Shown: positions 18,283 through 27,082, numbered from the stretch's first letter. The stretch is DNA of 64,000 nucleotides from Pseudomonas gingeri (GCF_013386115.1 NZ_JACAOR010000012.1:1-64000); one strand, 5' to 3'. Numbers and translations are program-made. The notes: generated from the sequence alone by a model not told the origin.

Positions 18283-18590
18283 TGTGGGAGCGGGCTTGCC
18301 CGCGAAAGCGGCGGTGAGGCTGGCATCGTCATCGCTGGCAAGCCAGCTCCCACAAGGTTCCAGGCTGGGCGATAGACCGTGGCGAACCCCCCTCCTGTGG
18401 GAGCGGGCTTGCCCGCGAAAGCGGCGGTGCGGCTGGCATCGTTATCGCTGGCAAGCCAGCTCCTACAAGGTTCCAGGCTGGACGCTAGTCCGTGGCGAAC
18501 CCCCATCCTGTGGGAGCGGGCTTGCCCGCGAAAGCGGCGGTGCGGCTGGCCTCGTTATCGCCGGCAAGCCAGCTCCTACAGGGTTCGTCA
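18283..18590. repeat. Three tandem copies of a 113-bp REP-doublet unit
   Basis: Units start with TGTGGGAGCGGGCTTGCCCG at 18283, 18396 and 18509, an exact period of 113. Each holds a left REP, the joint GCGAAAGCGGCGGTG, an opposed REP ending GCCAGCTCC(C/T)ACA, and then a spacer GGTTCCAGGCTGG...GTGGCGAACCCCC. The third copy ends before the spacer. Copies differ by a few substitutions only, so the amplification looks recent. There is no coding capacity. Confidence 0.85.
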
Positions 18591-18591
18591 C

Positions 18592-18699
18592 GATCGTTCC
18601 CACGCTCCGCGTGGGAATGCAGCCCGTGACGCTCTGCGTCACAAGAGCGGACGCAGAGCGTCCAGTAAGGCATCCCTTTGCCGCGCCTGGGAGCGATCA
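18592..18699 (+). repeat. Dispersed ~107-bp repeat, copy B (GATCGTTCCCACGC family)
   Basis: It has the same orientation as the copy at 11439-11545: it begins GATCGTTCCCACGCTCCGCG, contains CGTGACGCTCTGCGTCAC and the palindrome GGACGCAGAGCGTCC, and ends GGGAGCGATCA. It abuts the REP tandem array with about one base between. Confidence 0.75.
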
Positions 18700-18800
18700 G
18701 CCGTCACCGTAATGGCACCTGTTTCAGGGTGTAAAAGTGGCAGCTATTCGGCAGATCGCTGGACTATAGTTCGGCAGTCATCGACGAATCGGTGACCGGT

Positions 18801-18940
18801 CTTAGCCGACTGAAACTACTACGAAACGCAGAAGCGCCCTATGATATTGGCGCTTTTTGCTGTCTGGATTTTTGTCATGGCGGCTGTGCGTGGGACACCC
18901 TCGGGTGTGCCGGGTTTCGTAATAGTCCCGGTCGGCTAAC
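18801..18940 (+). promoter_or_regulatory. Structured leader: 27-base inverted repeat enclosing a terminator-like hairpin
   Basis: The arms are 18801-18827 (beginning CTTAGCCGACTG) and 18914-18940 (ending GGTCGGCTAAC); 22 of 27 positions pair. Between them, AGCGCC at 18833-18838 and GGCGCT at 18849-18854 form a hairpin followed by a run of five T, like an intrinsic terminator. A second small hairpin ACACCCTCGGGTGT follows. A TATAGT box lies at 18765-18770. The arrangement upstream of the 94-residue gene at 19014 suggests an RNA leader with alternative folds. A 63-codon frame on the other strand is a by-product of the repeat. Confidence 0.5.
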
Positions 18941-19013
18941 CCGCGTACAGCTGCCACCTTCGTTTGTTTAGCCGCAGATGTTGGTGACTCCATAACTATT
19001 ACGGGGTTACACC

Positions 19014-19298
19014 ATGACCAATTTCCGCCCGCTACAAAGCAATCTCACCCAAGTCCCTGTGCTCTACCTCAACCTCGACGCCCCGGTGCGCGATCTCTAC
19101 GAGCTGGCCGTACAACGCATCAAGGCGGCTCGCGACCTGAGCCACAGCCTGACCTGCATGAGCATCGGCAATACCTGTGACCGTGACCTCTATCACTTTG
19201 CCGGCGCGGCCTATCTACTGTTGCAGGACGGTTGTGACGCCCTGGATGCGTTGCAGCGGCGGATCCCCGATCCCCAGCCCGACGCGTTGCGGGCCTGA
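19014..19298 (+). CDS. DUF3077-like small protein
   Basis: The 94-residue product has the pattern of small Pseudomonas proteins of the DUF3077/DUF6124 type: a VPVLYLNLDAPVRDLYELAV opening, a helix with RIKAARDLSHSLTCM, a short connection and a second helix FAGAAYLLLQDGCDALDALQ. It should be soluble and helical. Function is unknown. It is monocistronic and preceded by the inverted-repeat leader at 18801-18940. Confidence 0.6.
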   Translation: MTNFRPLQSNLTQVPVLYLNLDAPVRDLYELAVQRIKAARDLSHSLTCMSIGNTCDRDLYHFAGAAYLLLQDGCDALDALQRRIPDPQPDALRA

Positions 19299-19334
19299 TT
19301 GGGTACACCCCAAAACGCTGAAAACGCCACCTGA

Positions 19335-19426
19335 CTTGTAGGGGCCGGGCTTATCGGGACGCCGCACCACCGCGAAGGGACCTTCAGGTCGCTAAAAGCT
19401 TCGCGGGCAAGCCCGGCTCCTACAAG
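19335..19426. repeat. REP inverted pair between convergent genes
   Basis: The left arm CTTGTAGGGGCCGGGCTTA and the right arm GCAAGCCCGGCTCCTACAAG face each other across about 50 bases. It separates the DUF3077-like gene from the convergent lysR gene. Confidence 0.75.
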
Positions 19427-19441
19427 GGACCACACCCGCCC

Positions 19442-20389
19442 TCAATCGTGAAACACCATGCTCCGCGTCTCTCCCATCAGCAGCGCCTGGTTGCGCTCGG
19501 TCACTTCGCGGATGTAATCCCACAACAAGGTAATGCGCTTCAACTTGCGCAGGTCCTCCCGGCAGTACATCCAGAATTGCCGGGTGATGTTCACTTCGTC
19601 CGGCAGCACCGGCAGCAGGTTCGGGTCCTGGGCTGCGAGAAAGCAGGGCAGGATCGCCAGCGCGCGGCCCTGCTGCGCGGCGACGAACTGGGCGATCACG
19701 CTGGTGCTGCGCAGGTTGGCGGTGGCGCTGGGCAGGACATTCGCCAGGTACAGCAGCTCGTTGCTGAAGGCCAGGTCGTCGACATAACTGACAAACCGAT
19801 GCCGGCCCAGGTCGCTGGCGCGACGGATCGCCGGGTGCTGGTCCAGATACTCGCGGGTCGCGTACAACTGCAGGCGGTAGTCGCAGAGCTTGCAGCAGAC
19901 ATACGGCCCATGCTCCGGGCGCTCCAGGGCAATGACGATATCCGCCTCGCGCTTGGACAGGCTGATGAAGTGTGGCAGCGGCAGGATATCGACGGAGATC
20001 GCCGGGTACGCCTCGACGAAATGACTCAACTGCGGGGTGATGAAGAAACTGCCGAAGCCTTCCGTGCAACCCATGCGCACATGCCCGGAAAGCGCTACAC
20101 CCGAGCCGGAAACCTGCTCGCAGGCCATGTGCAGGGTGCTTTCGATGGACTCGGCGTAGCCCAGCAGGCGCTGGCCTTCGGCGGTCAGGACAAAGCCGTT
20201 GGTCCGCGACTTCTCGAACAGCAAGGTGCCGAGCGCTGCCTCCAGCGAACTGATGCGCCGCGACACCGTGGTGTAGTCCACCGCCAGGCGCTTGGCCGCG
20301 CTGCTGGCCTTGCGGGTACGAGCGACCTCGAGGAAAAACTTCAGGTCGTCCCAGTTCAATGAACCCAAAGACGTGATGTTTTTTTGCAT
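19442..20389 (-). CDS. LysR-type regulator divergent from mmsAB
   Basis: The 315-residue LysR-family transcription factor has an N-terminal winged helix-turn-helix (DDLKFFLEVARTRKASSAAK, then DYTTVSRRISSLEAALGTLL) and a C-terminal inducer-binding domain. The likely start is ATG 20389; an upstream in-frame start at 20431 would cover the palindrome at 20406-20432. It diverges from mmsA and probably controls it, though P. aeruginosa uses the AraC-type MmsR for that job. The effector is unknown; a branched-chain amino acid catabolite is likely. Confidence 0.85.
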   Translation of the reverse strand: MQKNITSLGSLNWDDLKFFLEVARTRKASSAAKRLAVDYTTVSRRISSLEAALGTLLFEKSRTNGFVLTAEGQRLLGYAESIESTLHMACEQVSGSGVALSGHVRMGCTEGFGSFFITPQLSHFVEAYPAISVDILPLPHFISLSKREADIVIALERPEHGPYVCCKLCDYRLQLYATREYLDQHPAIRRASDLGRHRFVSYVDDLAFSNELLYLANVLPSATANLRSTSVIAQFVAAQQGRALAILPCFLAAQDPNLLPVLPDEVNITRQFWMYCREDLRKLKRITLLWDYIREVTERNQALLMGETRSMVFHD

Positions 20390-20405
20390 GTTGGTCCGGT
20401 TTTTA

Positions 20406-20432
20406 TGTGCGTTCTTATTAGAAGAATGCACA
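20406..20432. promoter_or_regulatory. 27-bp palindrome, probable operator of lysR/mmsA
   Basis: TGTGC-g-TTCTT-ATTAG-AAGAA-t-GCACA pairs at 10 of 11 positions in each half. It sits between the divergent genes. TTCTTA inside it and TATACT at 20435-20440, 17 bases apart, make a credible promoter for mmsA, so a protein bound here would cover the -35 element. Confidence 0.65.
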
Positions 20433-20533
20433 TCTATACTCCAAAAACAGTCCAGTCACCATGCTCGGCGCTGCCTCGCCCGTCTCGGACCCTTGCACCA
20501 GGATTCGCCCCTACAATAATTCAGGAGACTTCC

Positions 20534-22057
20534 ATGAACGTTTCTCTCAAGCCCGACGCTACCCTCAAGACCGCCAGGTTGCTGATCGACGGCGAATGGG
20601 TCGAATCCAGGACCAGCGAATGGCATGACATCGTCAATCCGGCGACCCAGGAAGTCCTGGCCAAGGTCCCGTTCGCCACCGCCGATGAAGTCGACGCCGC
20701 CATCGCCGCCGCGCACCGTGCCTTCCAGACCTGGAAGCTGACCCCGATCGGCGCGCGCATGCGCATCATGCTCAAGCTGCAGGCATTGATCCGCGAACAC
20801 TCCAAGCGCATCGCCGTGGTCCTCAGCGCCGAGCAGGGCAAGACCATCGCCGACGCCGAGGGCGATATCTTCCGCGGCCTGGAAGTGGTGGAGCACGCCT
20901 GTTCCATCGGCACCCTGCAAATGGGCGAGTTCGCCGAGAACGTCGCCGGTGGTGTCGATACCTACACGCTGCGCCAGCCCATCGGCGTCTGCGCCGGGAT
21001 CACCCCGTTCAACTTCCCGGCGATGATTCCGCTGTGGATGTTCCCGATGGCGATCGCCTGCGGCAACACCTTCGTGCTTAAGCCTTCCGAGCAGGACCCG
21101 CTGTCGACGCTGCTGCTGGTGGAGCTGGCGCTGGAAGCCGGGGTTCCGCCGGGCGTGCTGAACGTGGTGCACGGCGGCAAGGACGTGGTGGACGCCTTGT
21201 GCACCCACAAGGACATCAAGGCGGTGTCCTTTGTCGGTTCGACCGCGGTCGGCACCCATGTCTATGACCTCGCCGGTCGTCACGGCAAGCGCGTGCAGTC
21301 GATGATGGGCGCGAAGAACCATGCGGTGGTGCTGCCCGATGCCAACCGCGAACAGACCCTCAATGCCCTGGTCGGTGCCGGTTTCGGCGCGGCCGGCCAA
21401 CGCTGCATGGCCACTTCGGTGGTGGTGCTGGTGGGCGCGGCGAAACAATGGCTGCCGGACCTCAAGGCCCTGGCGCAGAAACTCAAGGTCAACGCCGGCA
21501 GCGAGCCGGGCACCGATGTCGGCCCGCTGATTTCCAAGCGGGCGAAAGAGCGTGTGCTGGGTCTGATCGAAAGCGGCATCAAGGAGGGCGCCAAGCTTGA
21601 GCTGGACGGTCGCGACATCCAGGTGCCGGGCTTCGAGCATGGCAACTTCGTCGGCCCGACCCTGTTCTCCGGGGTGACCACCGACATGCAGATCTACACC
21701 CAGGAAATCTTCGGCCCGGTGCTGGTGGTGCTGGAAGTCGACACCCTCGACGAGGCGATTGCCTTGGTCAACGCCAACCCGTTCGGCAACGGCACCGGCC
21801 TGTTCACCCAGAGCGGCGCGTCGGCGCGCAAGTTCCAGAGTGAAATCGACATCGGCCAGGTGGGCATCAACATCCCGATCCCGGTGCCGGTACCGTTCTT
21901 CAGCTTCACCGGTTCGCGCGGTTCCAAGCTCGGCGACCTCGGCCCGTACGGCAAGCAGGTGGTGCAGTTCTACACTCAGACCAAGACCGTCACCAGTCGC
22001 TGGTTCGACGATGACAGCGTCAATCACGGTGTGAACACCACCATCAATCTGCGCTGA
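20534..22057 (+). CDS. mmsA: Methylmalonate-semialdehyde dehydrogenase (acylating)
   Basis: MmsA converts methylmalonate semialdehyde with CoA and NAD+ to propionyl-CoA and CO2 in valine degradation; it also acts on malonate semialdehyde. The 507-residue aldehyde dehydrogenase has ITPFNFPAMIPLWMFPMAIA, FVGSTAVGTHVY and the catalytic cysteine 291 in GQRCMATS. The IPVPVPFFSFTGSRGS segment near the C-terminus is typical of MmsA. ATG 20534 has AGGAG seven bases upstream. mmsB follows 14 bases later. Confidence 0.93.
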   Translation: MNVSLKPDATLKTARLLIDGEWVESRTSEWHDIVNPATQEVLAKVPFATADEVDAAIAAAHRAFQTWKLTPIGARMRIMLKLQALIREHSKRIAVVLSAEQGKTIADAEGDIFRGLEVVEHACSIGTLQMGEFAENVAGGVDTYTLRQPIGVCAGITPFNFPAMIPLWMFPMAIACGNTFVLKPSEQDPLSTLLLVELALEAGVPPGVLNVVHGGKDVVDALCTHKDIKAVSFVGSTAVGTHVYDLAGRHGKRVQSMMGAKNHAVVLPDANREQTLNALVGAGFGAAGQRCMATSVVVLVGAAKQWLPDLKALAQKLKVNAGSEPGTDVGPLISKRAKERVLGLIESGIKEGAKLELDGRDIQVPGFEHGNFVGPTLFSGVTTDMQIYTQEIFGPVLVVLEVDTLDEAIALVNANPFGNGTGLFTQSGASARKFQSEIDIGQVGINIPIPVPVPFFSFTGSRGSKLGDLGPYGKQVVQFYTQTKTVTSRWFDDDSVNHGVNTTINLR

Positions 22058-22071
22058 GGGAGGAACGGGCC

Positions 22072-22959
22072 ATGAAGATCGCATTTATCGGACTGGGCAA
22101 CATGGGCGCGCCGATGGCGCGCAACCTGATCAAGGCTGGGCACAGCCTGAATCTGTTCGACCTGAACAAGACCGTGCTGGAAGAGCTGGCGGCCCTCGGC
22201 GGGACCATCAGCGGCTCGCCGAAAGCCGCGGCCCAGGGCAGCGAGCTGGTGATCACCATGCTGCCGGCCGCCGCCCATGTGCGCAGTGTCTGGCTGGGCG
22301 AGGACGGCGTCCTGGCGGGTATCGCCAGCGGCGTACCGGCGGTGGATTGCAGCACCATCGATCCGCAGACCGCCAAGGATGTCGCGGCCGCCGCAGCGAA
22401 ACAGGGCGTGGCCATGGCCGATGCGCCGGTGTCCGGCGGTACCGGCGGTGCCGCGGCCGGGACCCTGACCTTCATGGTCGGCGCCTCCGCCGAACTGTTC
22501 GCCACCCTGCAGCCGGTGCTGGCGCAGATGGGCCGCAATATCGTCCATTGCGGCGAAGTCGGCACCGGGCAGATCGCCAAGATCTGCAACAACCTGCTGT
22601 TGGGCATTTCCATGGTCGGGGTCAGCGAAGCGATGGCCCTCGGTGCGGCGCTGGGAATCGACACCCAGGTGCTGGCCGGCGTGATCAATAGCTCCACCGG
22701 GCGTTGCTGGAGTTCCGACACCTACAATCCGTGGCCGGGGATCATCGAGACGGCGCCGGCTTCCCGGGGTTATACCGGTGGTTTCGGTGCCGAGCTGATG
22801 CTCAAGGACCTCGGCCTGGCCACCGAGGCCGCGCGCCAGGCCCACCAGCCGGTGGTGCTCGGCGCCGTGGCGCAGCAGCTTTACCAGGCCATGAGCCTGC
22901 GCGGCGAAGGCGGCAAGGACTTCTCGGCGATCATCAACAGCTATCGCAAACCCGAATAA
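22072..22959 (+). CDS. mmsB: 3-hydroxyisobutyrate dehydrogenase
   Basis: MmsB oxidises 3-hydroxyisobutyrate to methylmalonate semialdehyde, the substrate of MmsA. The 295-residue protein has the N-terminal NAD-binding motif IGLGNMGAPMARNLI, the substrate motif DAPVSGGTGGAAAGTLTFM and the catalytic lysine 170 in GQIAKICNN. It is the second gene of the mmsAB operon, closed by a strong terminator. Confidence 0.93.
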   Translation: MKIAFIGLGNMGAPMARNLIKAGHSLNLFDLNKTVLEELAALGGTISGSPKAAAQGSELVITMLPAAAHVRSVWLGEDGVLAGIASGVPAVDCSTIDPQTAKDVAAAAAKQGVAMADAPVSGGTGGAAAGTLTFMVGASAELFATLQPVLAQMGRNIVHCGEVGTGQIAKICNNLLLGISMVGVSEAMALGAALGIDTQVLAGVINSSTGRCWSSDTYNPWPGIIETAPASRGYTGGFGAELMLKDLGLATEAARQAHQPVVLGAVAQQLYQAMSLRGEGGKDFSAIINSYRKPE

Positions 22960-22968
22960 GGGTTTTTT

Positions 22969-23003
22969 CCGGGGGCTCGCGTCGGGCGGGCCCCCGGTTT
23001 TTT
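22969..23003 (+). terminator. Intrinsic terminator of mmsAB
   Basis: CCGGGGGC at 22969-22976 pairs with GCCCCCGG at 22990-22997, followed by six T. It lies ten bases after the mmsB stop. Confidence 0.9.
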
Positions 23004-23069
23004 CCGTGCATGGAATAAACGTCGCGTTCAAACGTTAACTGCTCAACACCCGACACTAAAGAGCACGTC

Positions 23070-23606
23070 ATGCACTATCACTTCCGCTTGGCCGCCGATC
23101 AGGATGTCGACACCCTGGTCTGCCTGATCAATGCTGCGTATCGCCCCGGCGCCGACCTCAGCGGCTGGACCCACGAGGGCGCCATCCTCGACGGGCCGCG
23201 CATCGACGCCGGGCAACTGCGCGAATCCCTCGCCACCCCGGGCGTGGTCCTGCTGGTGATGGAAATCGACGATGTGCTCACCGCCTGTGTCGAGGTCCGG
23301 CACCAGGGCGACGATGCCTATATCGGCACCCTCGCCGTATTGCCCGGACAGCAGAACAGCGGCATCGGCAAGATGATGCTGGGCGCGGCCGAGGCCTATG
23401 CCATCGAACAGCTCAAGGCCACGCGGCTGGTGATGAGCGTGCTGTCGGGGCGCGTGGAACTGATCAATTTCTATGTGCGACGCGGTTATGTGCGCAGCGG
23501 CAAGCTACAGGATTTTCCGCTGGACGCCGGAGTCGGCGTGCCGAAAGTGTCTAGACTGGTCCTGGAGACGCTCTACAAGACGGTGCCGCAAACCGCAGAC
23601 GCGTGA
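23070..23606 (+). CDS. GNAT-family N-acetyltransferase
   Basis: The 178-residue protein has the GNAT fold: the N-terminal strand-helix with VDTLVCLINAAYRPG and the acetyl-CoA loop in IGTLAVLPGQQNSGIGKMML (Q/R-x-x-G-x-G/A type, here QNSGIG). The C-terminal INFYVRRGYVRSGKLQDFP is typical of amino-group acetyltransferases. It has its own start after the mmsAB terminator. Substrate unknown. Confidence 0.85.
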   Translation: MHYHFRLAADQDVDTLVCLINAAYRPGADLSGWTHEGAILDGPRIDAGQLRESLATPGVVLLVMEIDDVLTACVEVRHQGDDAYIGTLAVLPGQQNSGIGKMMLGAAEAYAIEQLKATRLVMSVLSGRVELINFYVRRGYVRSGKLQDFPLDAGVGVPKVSRLVLETLYKTVPQTADA

Positions 23607-23666
23607 ATGTGCCGTGCCGCCAGGCAGCGGTATTGACCTGCCCCGAGACTCGATGTGGCCCCGTCC

Positions 23667-24650
23667 ATGGATAAACCCGTACTGCCGTTCTCCTATGAAC
23701 AACTGGACCATTGGGTTGCGTCGTTGCGCTCCCGGCTGGTCGACGAGGCCTTTGCCTGTGTGGTCGGCATCCTGCGTGGCGGGGCGCCGCTGGCGCTGAT
23801 GGTGTCGCATACCACCGGGCTGGCACCGGCCTTCCTGCGCTATGAGCGTGGCAGTCGCACCGTCACCTGGGATTCGTCATTGCCGATGCCCGCGCCGGGC
23901 AGCAAGGTGCTGTTGTGCGAGGACATCGCCGGTGCCGGGCACACCCTCGCCGACTGTATCGAGTTCCTGCAAGGCCATGGCCTGACCCTGAAAACCATGA
24001 CAGCGGGCTTCGACGACCTCAGCCGGATCCGTCCCGACTACAGCATCGATGGCCGGGGCGCCTTCCTGCTCTTTCCCTGGGAGCGCCATTCCCATACCGC
24101 CGAATACCGCGCCCGCTGGCAGGCCACCGGCGGCGGCCTGACCGGGCCGGTGGGTGAAGATCACGAATACGAAACCTACGGCATCGACCTCGATGGCATC
24201 CTGTTGCCCGATATCGCCCCGGAGCGTTATGCCGCCGACCTGCGCCGGGCGTTGCGCGAGCGAGACCGCCTGGACCCCTTCGAGCGCCCGTCCTGGCTGG
24301 CCTTGTCACGGGTCAGGGCGATCATCACCGGGCGTCCGGAAATGGATCGCGAGCGCACCCGGCATTGGCTCGACCTTCACGGTTACGCCGGAATCACGCT
24401 GCTGATGCGCGATATCGCCACCTACGACGACAGCCCGGAACAGGTGGCTGCCCACAAGGCCGCGGCGGCATTGCAGCAGGGCTGCACGCATTTTGTCGAA
24501 AGCGATGCGCAGCAGGCGATCCTGATTTCGACGCGCCTGCCGCTGCTGCGGGTGATCTGGTGGGATGCCCTGGTGCGCAGGGGGCGATTGATCGGTGCCC
24601 ATGACTGGAGCCACGTCCCGCAGCGACAGGAAGACGCGCAACTGGCGTGA
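23667..24650 (+). CDS. Phosphoribosyltransferase-HAD-like fusion protein
   Basis: The 327-residue product seems to join two domains. Residues about 15-155 look like a type I phosphoribosyltransferase, with VVGILRGGAPLALMV and the PRPP-binding loop LLCEDIAGAGHT (about 82-93). Residues about 170-320 look like a HAD-type region: YGIDLDGILLPD with Asp174 and Asp176, ALSRVRAIITGRP as motif II, and HFVESDAQQA near the end as the acidic motif. GTG 23655 is an alternative start. It sits between a GNAT gene and polB, 68 bases before polB. The base or nucleotide it acts on is unknown. Domain calls are by eye. Confidence 0.65.
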   Translation: MDKPVLPFSYEQLDHWVASLRSRLVDEAFACVVGILRGGAPLALMVSHTTGLAPAFLRYERGSRTVTWDSSLPMPAPGSKVLLCEDIAGAGHTLADCIEFLQGHGLTLKTMTAGFDDLSRIRPDYSIDGRGAFLLFPWERHSHTAEYRARWQATGGGLTGPVGEDHEYETYGIDLDGILLPDIAPERYAADLRRALRERDRLDPFERPSWLALSRVRAIITGRPEMDRERTRHWLDLHGYAGITLLMRDIATYDDSPEQVAAHKAAAALQQGCTHFVESDAQQAILISTRLPLLRVIWWDALVRRGRLIGAHDWSHVPQRQEDAQLA

Positions 24651-24718
24651 GAGAGGGGCGCCCCGGCGGGCAATGACGAGTAGAATTGCTGCCTGGAATC
24701 GGTTTCGAGGTAGTGGTG

Positions 24719-27082
24719 GTGGATCTACAGCAGGGTTTTGTCCTGACCCGGCATTGGCGCGACACCCCTGCGGGGACGCAGGTCGAATTCTGGCTGGCCA
24801 CCGATGACGGCCCGCGCCATGTTCGCCTGCCACCGCAACCCTCGGTCGCGTTTATCCCCGCCGCCCAGCGCGAGCGCGCCGAAAACCTGTTGCGCAACGA
24901 GCGTGGCGTCGAGCTGCGACCGCTGGAACTGCTGGATTTTCATCACCGCCCGGTGCTCGGCGTCTACTGCCAGCAGCACCGGCAGTTGATAAATATCGAG
25001 AAACTGCTGCGCTCGGCCGGCGTGGATGTCTACGAAGCCGATATTCGTCCGCCCGAGCGTTACCTGATGGAGCGCTTTATCACCGCGCCGGTGCAGTTCG
25101 GCGGCACGGCGAACGGCGATGGGCCGCTGCTCGACGCGCAGATGAAGCCGGCGCCGGACTATCGGCCACGGCTGCGGCTGGTATCCCTGGATATCGAGAC
25201 CACCATGCAGGGCGAGTTGTATTCCATCGCCCTGGAAGGTTGCGGCGAACGCCAGGTGTACATGCTCGGGCCGGAAAACGGCGAAGCCGGCGAGCTGGAT
25301 TTCAAGCTCGACTATCGCCAGAGCCGTGGCGAACTGCTCGAAGCCCTCAACGGCTGGTTGGTCCGCCACGACCCCGATGCGATCATCGGCTGGAACCTGG
25401 TGCAGTTCGACCTGCGGGTCCTGCATGAACATGCCCAGCGCCTCAAGGTGCCGCTGCGCCTGGGGCGCGGCGGCGATGTCATGGGCTGGCGCGATAACGG
25501 TGCGCGCAACACCCACTATTTCGCGGCCGCCGCCGGGCGCCTGATCATCGACGGTATCGAGGCCCTGCGTTCGGCGACCTGGAGCTTTGCGTCGTTCAGC
25601 CTCGAATACGTGGCGCAGAACCTGCTGGGCGAGGGCAAGGCGATCGACAACCCCTACCAGCGCATGGACGAGATCGACCGCATGTTCGCCGAGGACAAGC
25701 CCGCCCTGGCGCGCTACAACCTCAAGGACTGCGAGCTGGTGACGCGGATCTTCGACAAGACCCAGTTACTCACCTTCCTGCTCGAACGCGCCACCGTCAC
25801 CGGCCTGCCGACCGACCGCAGCGGCGGCTCGGTGGCGGCCTTCACTCACCTGTACCTGCCGCTGATGCATCGCCAGGGGTTCGTCGCGCCCAATCTCGGC
25901 GAGCGCACGCCCGAAGCCAGCCCCGGCGGCTTTGTCATGGATTCTCGCCCGGGGCTGTACGAGTCGGTACTGGTGCTGGACTACAAGAGCCTCTATCCAT
26001 CGATCATCCGCACCTTCCTGATCGACCCGGTGGGCCTGATCGAGGGCCTCAGGCATCCCGATGACAGTGAGTCGGTGGCGGGTTTTCGCGGCGCGCGATT
26101 TTCCCGCACGCGGCATTGCCTGCCGGCGATTGTCGAGACGGTCTGGCAGGGGCGCGAGGCGGCCAAGCGCGAGCACAATGCGCCGCTGTCCCAGGCGCTG
26201 AAGATCATCATGAACGCTTTCTACGGGGTGCTCGGTTCCAGCGGTTGCCGTTTCTTCGATACCCGGCTGGCGTCGTCGATCACCTTGCGCGGCCACGAGA
26301 TCATGCGCCGCACCCGGCAACTGATCGAGGCCCAGGGCTACACGGTGATCTATGGCGACACCGACTCGACCTTCGTCTGGCTCAAGCGCGCCCATGACCA
26401 GGAAGAGGCCGCGCGGATCGGCCGCGCGCTGGTGGCCGGGGTCAATGACTGGTGGCGCGAGCATCTGCATCAGGAGCATGGCCTGACCAGTGCCCTGGAG
26501 TTGCAGTTCGAAACCCACTTCAGCCGTTTCCTGATGCCGACCATTCGTGGTGCCGAGGAGGGCAGCAAGAAGCGCTATGCCGGGTTGGTCACGCGGGCCG
26601 ACGGCAGCGAGGAAATGGTCTACAAGGGGCTGGAAACCGTGCGCAGCGACTGGTCGCCGCTGGCCCAGGAGTTCCAGCAGGAACTGTATCTGCGCATCTT
26701 CAATCGCCAGCCCTACCAGGACTATGTGCGCGACTATGTGCGACGCACCCTGGCGGGCGAACTGGACCCGCTGCTGGTATACCGCAAGCGCCTGCGCCGG
26801 CAACTGGGCGACTATCAGCGCAATGTCCCGCCCCATGTGCGGGCGGCGCGGCTGGCCGATGAGTACAACGATGCCCAGGGGCGTCCACGGCAATACCAGA
26901 GCGGTGGCTGGATCAGCTACGTGATCAGCCTGGCCGGGCCGGAACCGCTGGAGGTCCGGCGCGCGCCGATCGACTACGACCACTACATCACCCGGCAATT
27001 GCAGCCGGTGGCGGATGCGATCCTGCCGTTCGTGCAGGACGATTTCAGCACCCTGATCGGCGGCCAGCTCGGGTTGTTCTGA
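24719..27082 (+). CDS. polB: DNA polymerase II (family B)
   Basis: PolB is a replication-restart and translesion DNA polymerase with 3'-5' proofreading, usually SOS-controlled. The 787-residue product has the exonuclease motif I SLDIETT (Asp158, Glu160), polymerase motif DYKSLYPSIIRTF and the catalytic YGDTDS at 545-550. The start GTG 24719 follows GAGGT by 7 bases and gives the usual length; a TTG 33 bases earlier is less likely. No clear LexA box was seen in the 68-base gap upstream. Confidence 0.94.
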   Translation: MDLQQGFVLTRHWRDTPAGTQVEFWLATDDGPRHVRLPPQPSVAFIPAAQRERAENLLRNERGVELRPLELLDFHHRPVLGVYCQQHRQLINIEKLLRSAGVDVYEADIRPPERYLMERFITAPVQFGGTANGDGPLLDAQMKPAPDYRPRLRLVSLDIETTMQGELYSIALEGCGERQVYMLGPENGEAGELDFKLDYRQSRGELLEALNGWLVRHDPDAIIGWNLVQFDLRVLHEHAQRLKVPLRLGRGGDVMGWRDNGARNTHYFAAAAGRLIIDGIEALRSATWSFASFSLEYVAQNLLGEGKAIDNPYQRMDEIDRMFAEDKPALARYNLKDCELVTRIFDKTQLLTFLLERATVTGLPTDRSGGSVAAFTHLYLPLMHRQGFVAPNLGERTPEASPGGFVMDSRPGLYESVLVLDYKSLYPSIIRTFLIDPVGLIEGLRHPDDSESVAGFRGARFSRTRHCLPAIVETVWQGREAAKREHNAPLSQALKIIMNAFYGVLGSSGCRFFDTRLASSITLRGHEIMRRTRQLIEAQGYTVIYGDTDSTFVWLKRAHDQEEAARIGRALVAGVNDWWREHLHQEHGLTSALELQFETHFSRFLMPTIRGAEEGSKKRYAGLVTRADGSEEMVYKGLETVRSDWSPLAQEFQQELYLRIFNRQPYQDYVRDYVRRTLAGELDPLLVYRKRLRRQLGDYQRNVPPHVRAARLADEYNDAQGRPRQYQSGGWISYVISLAGPEPLEVRRAPIDYDHYITRQLQPVADAILPFVQDDFSTLIGGQLGLF

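Noticed and set aside
18283..18590. Regular repeats considered as a CRISPR array
   Set aside because: Units are 113 bp, palindromic and REP-derived, with near-identical spacers and no cas genes.
18802..18993. 63-codon minus-strand frame in the inverted-repeat leader
   Set aside because: It coincides with the palindromic leader, has no ribosome site and is explained by the repeat structure.
20456..22084. 542-codon minus-strand frame opposite mmsA
   Set aside because: Same type of antisense shadow; mmsA motifs are complete on the plus strand.
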